Source of the DNA: Novosphingobium profundi
GTDB lineage: Bacteria; Pseudomonadota; Alphaproteobacteria; Sphingomonadales; Sphingomonadaceae
Length of the DNA stretch: 64,000 bases
Reading direction: 5' to 3'
Assembly (NCBI RefSeq): GCF_018491765.1
Contig: NZ_JABWCU010000014.1
Span: forward strand, 62,001 to 126,000
Position 1 is the stretch's first letter, and every line of letters starts with the position of its first letter. The translations under genes were made by a program, and so were the position numbers. The notes beneath the pieces were generated by a model. It searched no databases and was not told where the DNA came from. It worked only from the letters and a program-made list of their open reading frames with translations. Shown piece after piece: positions 17,567 through 26,697 of this stretch.

Positions 17567-19351
17567 TCAGCGGTCGGGCGCGGGATCCCCGCCTTGCGAA
17601 GCGGGCGCATCGGCCTCGGGCGGACGGATCTGCGCTTCGTCCTGCTGGCTTTGCGCGGCGGCCCAGGCGCGCTGGCCGCCGATCCAGGTTTCCCTGACCG
17701 TGATCGTACGCAGCGCCTCGGGGCTGGCGAGCATCGGGTCCTTGTCGAGGAACAGGAAGTCCGCGCGGTAGCCCTTGGCGATGCGGCCGAGGCGGTCCTC
17801 GGCGAACATCGCGTAAGCCGCGCCCGTGGTATAGGCGCCAAGCGCGGCCTCGCGGCTGATCGCCTCCTGCGCCTGCCAGCCACCGACCGGCTGGCCATCG
17901 GCGCCCTGGCGCGTGACGGCGACCGCCATGCCCACGAAGGGCCGCGCGGGCTCGACCGGAGTGTCCGAGCCGAAGGCCAGCGTTGCCCCGGTCGCGGCGA
18001 GCGATTTCCACGCATAGGCGCCGGCCAGGCGCTCGGGGCCGAGGCGCGCTTCGGCCATGGTCCGGTCACTCGCCTCGTGCTGCGGTTCCATCGAGGCGAT
18101 CACGCCATGCTGGCCAAAGCGCGCGATGTCGGCAGGCGAGACGATCTGGGCATGCTCGATGCGCCAGCGCCGGTCGCCGGTGTAGGTCTGCGAGAGTTCG
18201 GCGATGGCGTCGAGCACGACCGCGTTGGCCTTGTCGCCGATGGCGTGGACCGCGACCTGGAAATGGTCGAGCGCGGCCCGGCTCATCAGGTTCGAAAGCT
18301 GCGTCTGGTTGAGCAGCGGCAACCCGCTGGTCTCGGGGGCATCGGCGTAAGGGGCCTTGAGCCAGGCCCCGCGCGAGCCGAGCGCGCCGTCGAGGAACAG
18401 CTTGACGCCATCGAGCCTCAGCCGGTCGTCGTAGAGCCAGGGCGTGGGCTTGGGGCCGCCGATCAGCTCCATGTTGGCGATCGAATCGGCATAGGCGACG
18501 ATGCGCAGGCGCAGCCGCCCGCTGTCCCCGGCGCGGCGGAAGGCCTGCCAGTCCTCGATGCTCGTGCCCATGTCGGCCACCGCCGTCACGCCGTGCTCGA
18601 GCAGGTCGAGCTGCGCTTCGGCGAGCGCCGCATCGCGGTCCTCGGGGCGCGGGGTCGGGAGCTTGGCCGCGACGAGCGCGGTCGCCGCATCGACGAGCAC
18701 GCCTGCAGGCTTGCCCGCGCCATCGCGCACGATCCGCCCGCCCTTGGGGTCGTTGGTCTTCGCGGTGATCCCGGCCGCCGTGAGCGCGGCGCTGTTGGCC
18801 CAGCCCGCGTGGCCGTCGACGCGCGTCAGCCAGGCAGGCTTGCCGCCGGAGACCGCGTCGAGTTCGGTGGCTGTCGGCAGGTCGGCCGAGGCCCACTCGG
18901 TCTCGTTCCAGCCGCCGCCCAGGATCCAGGGCGCGTCGGGGTGGGCGGCGGTCCAGGCCCGGATCCGGGCCAGGGCCTCCTCGCGCGAGCGGGTTCCCGA
19001 AAGGTCGAGCGTCAGCTTGGAGAAGCCCAGGCTCATCACGTGGCCATGGGCATCGATCATTCCGGGCACGACCACCTGGCCCTTGCCGTCAAGCCGGTAG
19101 TCGGCGTATTTCGGCCGCTTCTCGCCCTGGTGGTAGACTTGCGCGATATGGCCGTCGGGGGTGATCAGGAAGCCGTCGAAGTGTTCGATCCCGCCCTTGC
19201 CGTCGCCGGTCAGGCCATCGACGTTGTCGATCAGCGTGCCGGGCACGGCCTTCTCGGGTTCCTCGGCCTTCTTCTTGCGGGCATGGGCGGGCATCGCGAC
19301 GAGCGCGCTGGAGAGCAGGGCGGCGAGAACCGCCTTCTTCGCGAATGTCAC
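17567..19351 (-). CDS. Exported amidohydrolase, YtcJ-like family
   Basis: 594 residues. A Sec signal (about 1-25, LAALLSSALVAMPAHA) followed by a basic stretch sends it to the periplasm. The body is an amidohydrolase-superfamily TIM barrel: MIDAHGHVMSLG supplies the HxH metal ligands, HAIGDKAN and RIEHAQIV the two further His, and FGSDTPVEP the catalytic Asp. WILGGGWNETEW is typical of the YtcJ/amidohydrolase 3 group, which hydrolyse amides or cyclic amides; the substrate is unknown. The GTG start at 19351 overlaps the stop of the upstream dehydrogenase (GTGA), so the two are translationally coupled. The C-terminus is an Asp/Pro-rich tail. Confidence 0.85.
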   Translation of the reverse strand: MTFAKKAVLAALLSSALVAMPAHARKKKAEEPEKAVPGTLIDNVDGLTGDGKGGIEHFDGFLITPDGHIAQVYHQGEKRPKYADYRLDGKGQVVVPGMIDAHGHVMSLGFSKLTLDLSGTRSREEALARIRAWTAAHPDAPWILGGGWNETEWASADLPTATELDAVSGGKPAWLTRVDGHAGWANSAALTAAGITAKTNDPKGGRIVRDGAGKPAGVLVDAATALVAAKLPTPRPEDRDAALAEAQLDLLEHGVTAVADMGTSIEDWQAFRRAGDSGRLRLRIVAYADSIANMELIGGPKPTPWLYDDRLRLDGVKLFLDGALGSRGAWLKAPYADAPETSGLPLLNQTQLSNLMSRAALDHFQVAVHAIGDKANAVVLDAIAELSQTYTGDRRWRIEHAQIVSPADIARFGQHGVIASMEPQHEASDRTMAEARLGPERLAGAYAWKSLAATGATLAFGSDTPVEPARPFVGMAVAVTRQGADGQPVGGWQAQEAISREAALGAYTTGAAYAMFAEDRLGRIAKGYRADFLFLDKDPMLASPEALRTITVRETWIGGQRAWAAAQSQQDEAQIRPPEADAPASQGGDPAPDR

Positions 19352-20316
19352 GGACGGCTTTTCCTTGGCAGTCGCTTGATGATCGCGCTGGTGTCGAGGC
19401 GGCCCCCGCCCATCGCCTGGATCTCGGCGAAGAACTGGTCGACGAGGCCCGCCACGGGCAGCGAGACGCCCAGGCCCCGGCCTTCCTCGAGGCTGAGACC
19501 GAGGTCCTTGCGCATCCAGTCGATGGCGAAACCGAAATCGAACTCGTCGGCGTCCATCGAGGACCAGCGGTTGTCCATCTGCCACGATTGCGCCGCGCCG
19601 CCCGAGATCGCCTCGTAGACCTTGTCCATGTCGAGGTGCGAGGCCTGCGCGAAGCGCACCGCCTCGGCCAGTGCGGCGATGTTGCCCGCGATGCAGATCT
19701 GGCAGGCCATCTTGGCGGTCTGCCCCGCGCCCGCCTTGCCGACGTGGACGATGCGGCTGGAATAGGCCTCCATCACCGGGCGCGCGGCTTCGATCGCCTC
19801 GTCGCGCCCGCCGCACATCAGCGTGAGCGTGCCCTGCTTGGCGCCGCTCTGCGAGCCGGTCATCGGCGCGTCGACGCAGCGGATCTGCAGGTCGCGGGCC
19901 TCGACCGAAATCTGGCGGGCGATGCGCGCCGAGACGGTGGTGTGGTCGATGAAGGTCGAGCCCTTGCGCATCGTGCGGAACGCCCCGTTGGGGCCGAGGA
20001 CGACGTCGGCGAGGTCGTCGTCGTTGCCGACGCACGTGATCACCACGTCGGCGTCGAGCGCGGCGTGCGCCGGGTTGGCCGCGACCCGCGAAGCGAGACC
20101 GGGATTGGCCTCCTGCCAGCGCTTGAGGCGATCGGGCGAGCGGTTGTAGATGGTCAGCTCGTGCCCCGCCTCGGCGATGTGCCGGGCGATCTCGCCGCCC
20201 ATCACGCCAAGGCCGATGAACGAGACTCGCTTGGGGTCCACGGGCGGGCGTTCCACGTTCGTCGCGGTGTCGGCCTCGGGCTCGTCGGGGAGCGGATCAC
20301 TCAACTGTTCGGTCAT
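19348..20316 (-). CDS. NAD(P)-binding beta-hydroxyacid dehydrogenase (3-hydroxyisobutyrate dehydrogenase-like)
   Basis: 322 residues. After an unusual acidic N-terminal extension of about 28 residues comes the family start VSFIGLGVMGGEIARHIAEAGHELTIYNR (Rossmann GxGxMG). The substrate loop DAPMTGSQSGAKQGTLTLMCGG matches the DAPVSGG-type motif, and the catalytic Lys lies in GAGQTAKMACQICIAGN (GxxxKxxxN). These enzymes oxidise or reduce small beta-hydroxyacids or semialdehydes with NAD(P). The gene overlaps the downstream amidohydrolase start by four bases. It is divergent from threonine ammonia-lyase, with about 120 bases between. The actual substrate is not evident. Confidence 0.87.
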   Translation of the reverse strand: MTEQLSDPLPDEPEADTATNVERPPVDPKRVSFIGLGVMGGEIARHIAEAGHELTIYNRSPDRLKRWQEANPGLASRVAANPAHAALDADVVITCVGNDDDLADVVLGPNGAFRTMRKGSTFIDHTTVSARIARQISVEARDLQIRCVDAPMTGSQSGAKQGTLTLMCGGRDEAIEAARPVMEAYSSRIVHVGKAGAGQTAKMACQICIAGNIAALAEAVRFAQASHLDMDKVYEAISGGAAQSWQMDNRWSSMDADEFDFGFAIDWMRKDLGLSLEEGRGLGVSLPVAGLVDQFFAEIQAMGGGRLDTSAIIKRLPRKSRP

Positions 20317-20425
20317 GGCCTTGTCCTTAACGTGTTTTGGCCAAATGCAAACCGTCGGCTAGACGGGACTGGAGCGAATGACGATAGGCTGCCCTTTGCC
20401 GCCTTTCAATTCCCCGGCAATTCCT

Positions 20426-20439
20426 TTAGGCGCGCCTAA
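20426..20439. promoter_or_regulatory. Perfect 14-bp palindrome over the threonine ammonia-lyase start
   Basis: TTAGGCGCGCCTAA is a perfect palindrome whose last base is the A of the ATG at 20439. No good Shine-Dalgarno precedes the start. It may be a repressor site or a small hairpin at the translation start. Confidence 0.4.
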
Positions 20440-21692
20440 TGGAACAGACCGTATCGAAATCCGCTCCCGCGCTCGCCGAGGCGACGCTCACCCTCGCAGA
20501 TGTGCGCGGCGCCGCGGAGCGAATTTCGGACAAGATCGTGCGCACGCCGACGATGCGCAGCCAGACGCTGAGCGACATCATTGGCGCCGACATCTGGCTC
20601 AAGTTCGAAAACCACCAGTTCACGGCCTCCTACAAGGAGCGCGGGGCGCTCAACGCGCTCATGCAGCTGAGCGAGGAACGCAAGGCGCGCGGGGTGATCG
20701 CGGCCTCGGCGGGCAACCACGCGCAAGGGCTCAGCTACCACGGCACGCGGCTTGGCATCCCGGTCACGATCGTCATGCCGCGCACGACTCCGCTGGTGAA
20801 GGTAATGCAGACCGAGAGCGTGGGCGGCAACGTCGTGCTCGAGGGCGAGAGCTTCGACGATGCCTACGCGCATGCGCGCAAGCTCGAGGCCGAACTGGGC
20901 CTGACCTTCGTCCATCCCTTCGACGATCCGCACGTGGCGGCCGGGCAGGGCACCGTCGCGCTCGAGATGCTCGAGGACGTGCCCGATCTCGACACGCTGG
21001 TCGTGCCGATCGGCGGGGGGGGCCTCAGCTCGGGGATGGGCACCGCCGCGCGCGGGATCAAGCCGGACATGCGCATCTTCGGCGTCGAGGCGCAGCTCTA
21101 CCCCTCGATGTACAACCACCTCAAGGGCACCAACCTGCCGATCGGCGGCGACACGCTGGCCGAGGGCATCGCGGTGTTCTCGCCCGGGCAGTTCACCTCG
21201 CGCACGCTGCGCGGACTGCTCGACGACATCCTGCTGGTGAGCGAGCCCGCGATCGAGAGCGCGCTCGCGCTGCTGCTCCAGATCGAGAAGACGCTGGTCG
21301 AGGGGGCGGGCGCCTGCGGCCTCGCCGCGCTGATGGACAACCGCGACCTGTTCAAGGGCCGCAAGGTGGGCATCGTGCTCTCGGGCGGGAACATCGACAC
21401 GCGCCTGCTCGCCAACGTGCTCCTGCGCGACCTGGCCCGCTCGGGCCGCCTCGCGCGTCTGCGCATCGGCCTGCAGGACCGCGCCGGCGCGCTGTTCAAG
21501 GTGGCCAAGGTGTTCCACGAGCAGAACGTCAACATCATCGAGGTGTTCCACCAGCGCATCTTCACGCACCTGCCCGCCAAGGGCCTGGTCACCGAGATCG
21601 AGTGCGAGGCGCGCGATTCGGCGCAGCTCGATGCGTTGATCGCCGCGCTCCATCGTGAAGGCTACGAAGTGCGCCGGGTCGAAACCGACTGA
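20439..21692 (+). CDS. ilvA: Threonine ammonia-lyase (PLP-dependent) with ACT-like domain
   Basis: 417 residues, the short form (about 400) with one C-terminal ACT domain. Converts threonine to 2-oxobutanoate and ammonia, the entry to isoleucine. PLP fold type II: FTASYKERGALNAL with Schiff-base K66, SAGNHAQGLSYHG, and phosphate-binding GGGGLSSG. The regulatory part (about 330-417) starts RLRIGLQDRAGALFKVAKVFHEQNVNIIEV, a classic ACT fold, and ends EGYEVRRVET. It could be anabolic or catabolic; gene symbol ilvA is the usual label but tdcB-like use is possible. Start ATG at 20439 lies at the edge of a palindrome without a clear ribosome binding site. Confidence 0.9.
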   Translation: MEQTVSKSAPALAEATLTLADVRGAAERISDKIVRTPTMRSQTLSDIIGADIWLKFENHQFTASYKERGALNALMQLSEERKARGVIAASAGNHAQGLSYHGTRLGIPVTIVMPRTTPLVKVMQTESVGGNVVLEGESFDDAYAHARKLEAELGLTFVHPFDDPHVAAGQGTVALEMLEDVPDLDTLVVPIGGGGLSSGMGTAARGIKPDMRIFGVEAQLYPSMYNHLKGTNLPIGGDTLAEGIAVFSPGQFTSRTLRGLLDDILLVSEPAIESALALLLQIEKTLVEGAGACGLAALMDNRDLFKGRKVGIVLSGGNIDTRLLANVLLRDLARSGRLARLRIGLQDRAGALFKVAKVFHEQNVNIIEVFHQRIFTHLPAKGLVTEIECEARDSAQLDALIAALHREGYEVRRVETD

Positions 21693-21773
21693 GTCTCGCA
21701 AGTGGAGCGCGCGCTTGGGTTTGGCTCTTATCGTTTGCAAGGCAGGCGGTTAACACATCGCCCCGTGTAACTA

Positions 21774-21800
21774 CCCGGAACCGGGACGCTTCGTTCCGGG
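21774..21800. terminator. Hairpin downstream of threonine ammonia-lyase
   Basis: CCCGGAAC (21774-21781) and GTTCCGGG (21793-21800) form a perfect 8-bp stem with an 11-base loop, about 80 bases after the gene. There is no T-run. It lies in the 282-base spacer before the protein transferase gene, which shows no other supported feature. Confidence 0.45.
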
Positions 21801-21974
21801 ACAAACGCAAGGGAAAAGCTCGATTTTCGGGCCAACCGCTGGTGCGCGCTGCCGATTTCGTGGTTAAAACGCTTTCAACGCAGGGCCCGCTCCTGCATAT
21901 TTGTCTGAACGCAGGCGCCCCCCGGGGGAGGCGATCGCGCAAGCCTGCAAGAGACTAGAGGACGCAACGCTCCC

Positions 21975-22811
21975 GTGACGGCACCGGTTCGATTTCCCCG
22001 CTTCTTCGTTACCAGCCCTGCCCCGTGCCCTTATCTGCCGGGGCGCAACGAGCGCAAGGTCTTCACCGAACTCAAGGGGCCGCACGCGGATTCGCTGAAC
22101 GACGCGCTCAGCCGGATTGGCTTTCGTCGCAGCCAGACCGTCGCGTATCGGCCGTCCTGCGTGGATTGCAGCGCTTGCGTCTCGGTGCGTGTCGTCGCCA
22201 GCGATTTTGCCGCATCGGGCTCGCAGAAGCGCGCGCTCAGGGCCAACGACGATCTGGTCGCCACGGTGTGCCGTCCCTGGTCCACCAGCGAGCAGTTCGA
22301 ACTGCTCCAGGCCTATCTCGCCGAACGCCATCCCGAAGGCGGCATGACCAGCATGGACGAAATCGACTATGCCGACATGGTCGAGCATACGCCGGTCACC
22401 AGCTACGTCGTCGAATACCGCGAGCCCTCGGCCGACGGCGTCACCCCGGGCAAGCTCATCGGCGCCTGCCTGACCGACCGGCAGTGCGACGGTCTGTCGA
22501 TGATCTACAGCTTCTATGATCCGCAAAGCCGCCGCAAGGGGCTGGGCAACTACATCATCCTCGACCACATCCGCCGCTCGCACGACATGGGCCTGTCCTA
22601 CGTCTATCTCGGCTACTGGGTCGAAGGCTCGGCGCGCATGCAGTACAAGGTGCGCTACCGTCCGCTCGAAAAGCTCGGCAGGACAGGGTGGGAGCGCATC
22701 GCGCGCGAGGAGCAGGAACGCCTGATTGCCGAGGCCGCCCGTCCGCACGGCACCCCGGTGCCCGCAACGGGCGCGGGCAAGGACGGCCTGCCGACGATTT
22801 CGCAGGGCTGA
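21975..22811 (+). CDS. bpt: Aspartate/glutamate leucyltransferase or arginyl-tRNA-protein transferase
   Basis: 278 residues. Transfers an amino acid from aminoacyl-tRNA to the N-terminus of proteins bearing acidic (Bpt) or similar residues, marking them for ClpAP under the N-end rule. Family features: PCPYLPGRNERKVFTEL near the N-terminus, YRPSCVDCSACVSVRV with the Cys cluster, YSFYDPQSRRKGLGNYIILDHI and YLGYWVEGSARMQYK in the GNAT-like catalytic fold. GTG start at 21975. The alphaproteobacterial clade is usually annotated as Bpt or Ate; leucine rather than arginine as donor is inferred from the family, not shown here. Confidence 0.9.
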   Translation: MTAPVRFPRFFVTSPAPCPYLPGRNERKVFTELKGPHADSLNDALSRIGFRRSQTVAYRPSCVDCSACVSVRVVASDFAASGSQKRALRANDDLVATVCRPWSTSEQFELLQAYLAERHPEGGMTSMDEIDYADMVEHTPVTSYVVEYREPSADGVTPGKLIGACLTDRQCDGLSMIYSFYDPQSRRKGLGNYIILDHIRRSHDMGLSYVYLGYWVEGSARMQYKVRYRPLEKLGRTGWERIAREEQERLIAEAARPHGTPVPATGAGKDGLPTISQG

Positions 22812-22890
22812 GGGCGCGCCGCGCGTTCCGGCACCTGGCGGGAGGCGCTGCGGGCGTGACCATGCCCGCCCGGCCTGCTAGCGCTAGGCC

Positions 22891-23820
22891 ATGAGCACTT
22901 CGGACTTTCGCGACGCCCACCGGCATCCCATGATCGATCCCCGCGCGTTGCTGACGTTCCGGGCCATTTGCCGCAGCGGTTCGATCACCGGCGCGGCCCG
23001 CGCGCTGAACTTGTCGCAACCCTCGGTCTCGAACCAGATCGCCCAGCTCGAGCGGCGCCTGGGCGTCGTGCTGTTCGAACGCAGCCGCACCGGGATCAGC
23101 CTGACGCCCGAGGGCGAGGCGCTTGCCCGCCGGGCCGATGGCCTCGCCATCCTCCTGCGCGATGCCGCCAGCGACGTCCAGCACGCCCACCACCATGTCG
23201 CCGGGCCCTTGCGCCTCGGGGGAACCCCGGGGGCGCTGGTGACGCTGCTGCCCGGCGCGATCGCGCGCCTCGACGCGCGGATCGGTGAATTCGCGCTCTC
23301 GCTCCAGGAACGCCCCGACCACCTGCTCCTGGAAATGCTGCGCCAGGACGAGATCGAGCTGGCCTTCGTGACCACCGGCATCGACCAGGTGCCCAGCGAC
23401 ATGGTCGAGATCGAATGCCTGCAGGATCCCTTCGTGCTGCTGGTCGGCGCGGCGCACGATGGCCTGCCCGACAGCGTCTCGCTCCATGACCTCGAACACC
23501 TCGCCTGGGTGATGCCCGAGGCGCGCGGCGCGTTCCGGCGCCAGGTCGATGCGTTGTTCGTCGCCGCTGGCGTCGCCTTGCCGCGCGTGACCATCCGGTC
23601 CGATTCGCTGCTGACCACGCGCGCAATCGTGCGCGAGACCGCGCGCGTCACCGTGCTGCCGCGCACCGTGGCGCTCGACGACGGCAAGAGCGCGGGTCTG
23701 CGGGTGATCGCGATTCGCGAGGCGCAGCAGGAACGCACGGTCGGCTTGCGCCACCGCGCCGACGCGGCGCTCAGCCCGCTGGCGCAGGCGATGATCGATG
23801 TCTTGCGGCAAGACGCATAG
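22891..23820 (+). CDS. LysR family transcriptional regulator (aromatic operon)
   Basis: 309 residues. The N-terminal winged HTH reads ALLTFRAICRSGSITGAARALNLSQPSVSNQIAQLERRLGVVLFER, a textbook LysR domain. The effector-binding part spans about 105-300. The ATG at 22930 (MIDPRALLTF) matches the usual LysR start more closely than 22891, which adds 13 residues; both lack strong ribosome binding sites. It is transcribed in the same direction as, and 104 bases before, the amidohydrolase of the aromatic operon, whose promoter region holds an AT-rich palindrome, so it is the probable activator of that operon. Confidence 0.9.
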   Translation: MSTSDFRDAHRHPMIDPRALLTFRAICRSGSITGAARALNLSQPSVSNQIAQLERRLGVVLFERSRTGISLTPEGEALARRADGLAILLRDAASDVQHAHHHVAGPLRLGGTPGALVTLLPGAIARLDARIGEFALSLQERPDHLLLEMLRQDEIELAFVTTGIDQVPSDMVEIECLQDPFVLLVGAAHDGLPDSVSLHDLEHLAWVMPEARGAFRRQVDALFVAAGVALPRVTIRSDSLLTTRAIVRETARVTVLPRTVALDDGKSAGLRVIAIREAQQERTVGLRHRADAALSPLAQAMIDVLRQDA

Positions 23821-23839
23821 CTTGATGCTATGTTAGCTG

Positions 23840-23855
23840 AAAATATCATTATTTT
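23840..23855. promoter_or_regulatory. AT-rich inverted repeat upstream of aromatic operon
   Basis: AAAATATCATTATTTT is a perfect inverted repeat (6-bp arms, 4-base spacer) in a short AT-rich island between the LysR gene and the operon it probably controls. Such dyads are typical of LysR-type sites; binding is inferred. Confidence 0.45.
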
Positions 23856-23924
23856 ACGCAAGGTATGATCCGCGTCTAAACCTGTCCCACGAACCGAGAT
23901 GATAACCGGATGTGGGAGAGCGCG

Positions 23925-25175
23925 ATGCGGACAGTCATCCGCGATTGTTTCATTTTTGACGGAACGGGGGCGCCTGCGCAGCGCGGAAGCGTGCTCGTCG
24001 AGGGCGAACGCATCGCCGCCGTCGTGCTGGGCGAGGCCGCGCTGGCGGACGCCTCGGTGGACAGGATCATCGACGCTTCGGGCATGACGCTGATGCCCGG
24101 CATGGTCGACGCGCACACGCATCTGACCTGGGCTTCCTCGACCGAGCAGGTCTACCACCAGTTCATCCTCCCGCCCGAGGAATTGCGCGAGGCGGCAAGG
24201 CGGAACGCGCGGGTCCTGCTCGACCACGGCTTCACCTCGCTCTATTCGGCAGGCGCGCTCGTCGACCAGATCGAGCCCGAGCTGTGGCGCGCGATCGAGG
24301 CCGGCGAGACACCGGGACCGCGCCTCATTCCCTCGACGCTCGAGCGCAGCCCCGAAGGCGGCGAGGGTGTCGATACCGGCGGCGTCTTCAACGGGCGCGG
24401 GCCCGAGGCGATGCGGGCCTTCGTCGCCTATTGCAAGGACGAGGGCGTCCGCTCGATCAAGCTCGTTGTTTCGGGCGAGGATGCGCTCAAGCCCGAGACC
24501 GCGATGGACGTGCTCTACACCCGCGAGGAAATGCTCGCGGCGGGCGAGGCCACGCGCGAGGCGGGACTGTGGATCGCCTGCCATGCCTATTCGACGCAGG
24601 CCGTCGGCCTGGCGCTCGATGCGGGCGCGCGCATCCTCTACCATTGTTCCTTCGTCGATGCGGCGGGCATCGAGCGCATGGCCGAGTCGCGCGCGAATTT
24701 CTTCTACGCGCCGGGTCCGGGCGTTTCGGTTGGCGCGATCGAGGCGAATCCGCCGCCGCACGTCGACATGACCCACATGAAGGCGAGCGCCCAAGCGCGC
24801 CTCAAGGCCGAGTCCGTGCTCGTCCCCGAACTGCACAAGCGCGGCGTGCGCGTGCTGATCGGCGGCGACTACGGTTTTCCGTTCAACCCCAACGGCCGCA
24901 ACGCGCGCGATCTCGAGCACTTCGTGAACTACTACGGTTTTACGCCGGGGGAAGCCCTGCGCGCCGCGACTCAGTACGGCGGCGAGCTGATGGGGCTCGA
25001 GGTCGGCCTCGTGCGCGAAGGCTATCTTGCCGACCTGCTGTTGGTCGACGGCGACCCGCTCGCGGACATCGCCATCCTCCAGGACAAGGATCGCCTGGCG
25101 ATGATCATGCTGGGCGGATCACTCCACAAGGCTCCCCGCCCTCGCGAAGCCCTTGCCGCCACCAATGCGAGCTGA
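23925..25175 (+). CDS. Amidohydrolase family protein (imidazolonepropionase/prolidase-like), first gene of aromatic operon
   Basis: 416 residues from the ATG at 23925, which has GGGAGAG just upstream; an in-frame ATG at 23910 would add five residues. A metal-dependent amidohydrolase: MPGMVDAHTHLTW gives the HxH ligands (H64, H66), SIKLVVSGED a candidate bridging Lys, CHAYSTQ and YHCSF later His, and IGGDYGFPF the catalytic Asp. No signal peptide, so cytoplasmic. It heads an operon of aromatic ring-cleaving genes and may release the aromatic acid from an amide, ester or lactone precursor. That role is inferred from context only. The hydroxylase gene starts 4 bases after the stop. Confidence 0.85.
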   Translation: MRTVIRDCFIFDGTGAPAQRGSVLVEGERIAAVVLGEAALADASVDRIIDASGMTLMPGMVDAHTHLTWASSTEQVYHQFILPPEELREAARRNARVLLDHGFTSLYSAGALVDQIEPELWRAIEAGETPGPRLIPSTLERSPEGGEGVDTGGVFNGRGPEAMRAFVAYCKDEGVRSIKLVVSGEDALKPETAMDVLYTREEMLAAGEATREAGLWIACHAYSTQAVGLALDAGARILYHCSFVDAAGIERMAESRANFFYAPGPGVSVGAIEANPPPHVDMTHMKASAQARLKAESVLVPELHKRGVRVLIGGDYGFPFNPNGRNARDLEHFVNYYGFTPGEALRAATQYGGELMGLEVGLVREGYLADLLLVDGDPLADIAILQDKDRLAMIMLGGSLHKAPRPREALAATNAS

Positions 25176-25179
25176 AATC

Positions 25180-26697
25180 ATGCAGTACGATACCGTCATC
25201 GTCGGATGTGGCCCCGTGGGTGCCACCGCCGCCAACCTTCTGGGGCGCAGTGGACTGCGCGTCCTCGTCCTCGAAAAGGAACTCGAGCACTATCCCCTGC
25301 CGCGCGCGGTCCATCTCGACCACGAGATGATGCGCCTGTTCCAGTCGGCGGGCGTGATCGACCGGGTCGCCGGCGACATGGTCGCGACCGATGGCCACCT
25401 CCACGTCGGCGCCGACCATGGCGTGATCCGCTACATGGGGACCGTAGGCAAGCCCAAGCCCTATGGCTGGTCGAACGACTACTTCTTCTACCAGCCCGAA
25501 CTGGAAGCGCACTTGCGCGAGGGGCTGGGCGAGCTGGAAACGGTCGAGCTGCGCCTTGGCGCGACCTTCACCGCGCTTGCACAGGATGACGAGGGGGTCA
25601 CCGTGCGCTTCCAGCAGGATGGCGCCGAGCAGGTCGCGACCACGCGCTGGGTGATCGCCACCGACGGCGCGCGCAGCGCCGTGCGCAAGGGCCTTTGCGT
25701 CGCGCTCGACGACCTCGATTTCGAGGAACCCTGGCTCGTCGTCGACGCCGAAGTCGAAGGGCCGGTCAGCTTCCCCGAGATCGCCGGAGTGCCCGCCGAT
25801 GCCGATCTGCAGCGGCTTTCGGTGATGATGTGCGACCCGGCGCGTCCGGCGACGATCGTGCCCGGACGCGGCAACCATCGGCGCTGGGAGTTCATGCTCC
25901 TGCCCGGCGAGGACGACACCGCGATGATGGCGCCCGAGAAGGTGCAGGAGCTGGTCGGCGCCTGGATGAAGGACGTGCCCCACGCGATCGTGCGCGCGGC
26001 GACCTACCGCTTCCACGGGCTCGTCGCCGAGCAGTGGCAGGTGGGCAACGTCTTCCTCGCGGGCGATGCCGCGCACCAGACCCCACCCTTCTTCGGACAG
26101 GGCATGTGCCATGGCCTGCGCGACGTCGCGAACCTCGCCTGGAAGATGGCGGCGATCGTCAACGAGGGGGCCGAGGCGGCGCTGCTCGAGACTTACCAGC
26201 CCGAACGCGACCCGCACGTGCGCGCGGTGATCGGCGCGGCCGTGGCGGCCGGGCGCTACATCTGCGAGCTCGATCCCGCCAAGGCGGCGCAGCGCGACGG
26301 CGAGATTCGCGCAAAGGCGCGTGCGGGCGAAACCGCGCACGACCTCATCCCCGCGCTCGCCACGGGTGTCATCCACGCCGGAAGCCCGGCGGCGGGCGCG
26401 CGCTTCGTCCAGCCCATCCTTGCCGATGGCCGCAAGCTCGATGACTTTACCGGCGGTGGCTGGCGCCTGTTCGTGCGCGACGCCGCCGTTGCCGGTGAAG
26501 CCAGCTGGGCCAGCCGCTGGGACGCATCGCAGTTGCCTGATGGCGGGGCGGTGCTAGCCTGGCTCGACGCGCAGGACGTCGATGCCGTGTTGCTGCGCCC
26601 CGATCATTGCGTCTTCGGCACCGCACGCACCGGCGCGCAGGACTTGCTCGCCGCGCGCGATGCGGCCCTCTACCCGCACAAGGAGATCGCGGCATGA
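25180..26697 (+). CDS. FAD-dependent aromatic hydroxylase, MhpA-like group A flavoprotein monooxygenase
   Basis: 505 residues. Group A flavin hydroxylase: GCGPVG (residues 9-14) in the Rossmann FAD site, the DG motif ATDGARSAVRK, and the GD motif VFLAGDAAHQTPPFFGQGMCHGLRDVANLAWKM. The FFGQGMCHGLRD version is close to 3-(3-hydroxyphenyl)propionate hydroxylases. It should add a hydroxyl group ortho to an existing phenolic OH using NAD(P)H and O2, making a catechol for the dioxygenase encoded downstream. A C-terminal thioredoxin-like extension (about 400-505) is present, as in this subfamily. Start ATG at 25180, 4 bases after the amidohydrolase. Its stop overlaps the next start (ATGA). Confidence 0.9.
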   Translation: MQYDTVIVGCGPVGATAANLLGRSGLRVLVLEKELEHYPLPRAVHLDHEMMRLFQSAGVIDRVAGDMVATDGHLHVGADHGVIRYMGTVGKPKPYGWSNDYFFYQPELEAHLREGLGELETVELRLGATFTALAQDDEGVTVRFQQDGAEQVATTRWVIATDGARSAVRKGLCVALDDLDFEEPWLVVDAEVEGPVSFPEIAGVPADADLQRLSVMMCDPARPATIVPGRGNHRRWEFMLLPGEDDTAMMAPEKVQELVGAWMKDVPHAIVRAATYRFHGLVAEQWQVGNVFLAGDAAHQTPPFFGQGMCHGLRDVANLAWKMAAIVNEGAEAALLETYQPERDPHVRAVIGAAVAAGRYICELDPAKAAQRDGEIRAKARAGETAHDLIPALATGVIHAGSPAAGARFVQPILADGRKLDDFTGGGWRLFVRDAAVAGEASWASRWDASQLPDGGAVLAWLDAQDVDAVLLRPDHCVFGTARTGAQDLLAARDAALYPHKEIAA

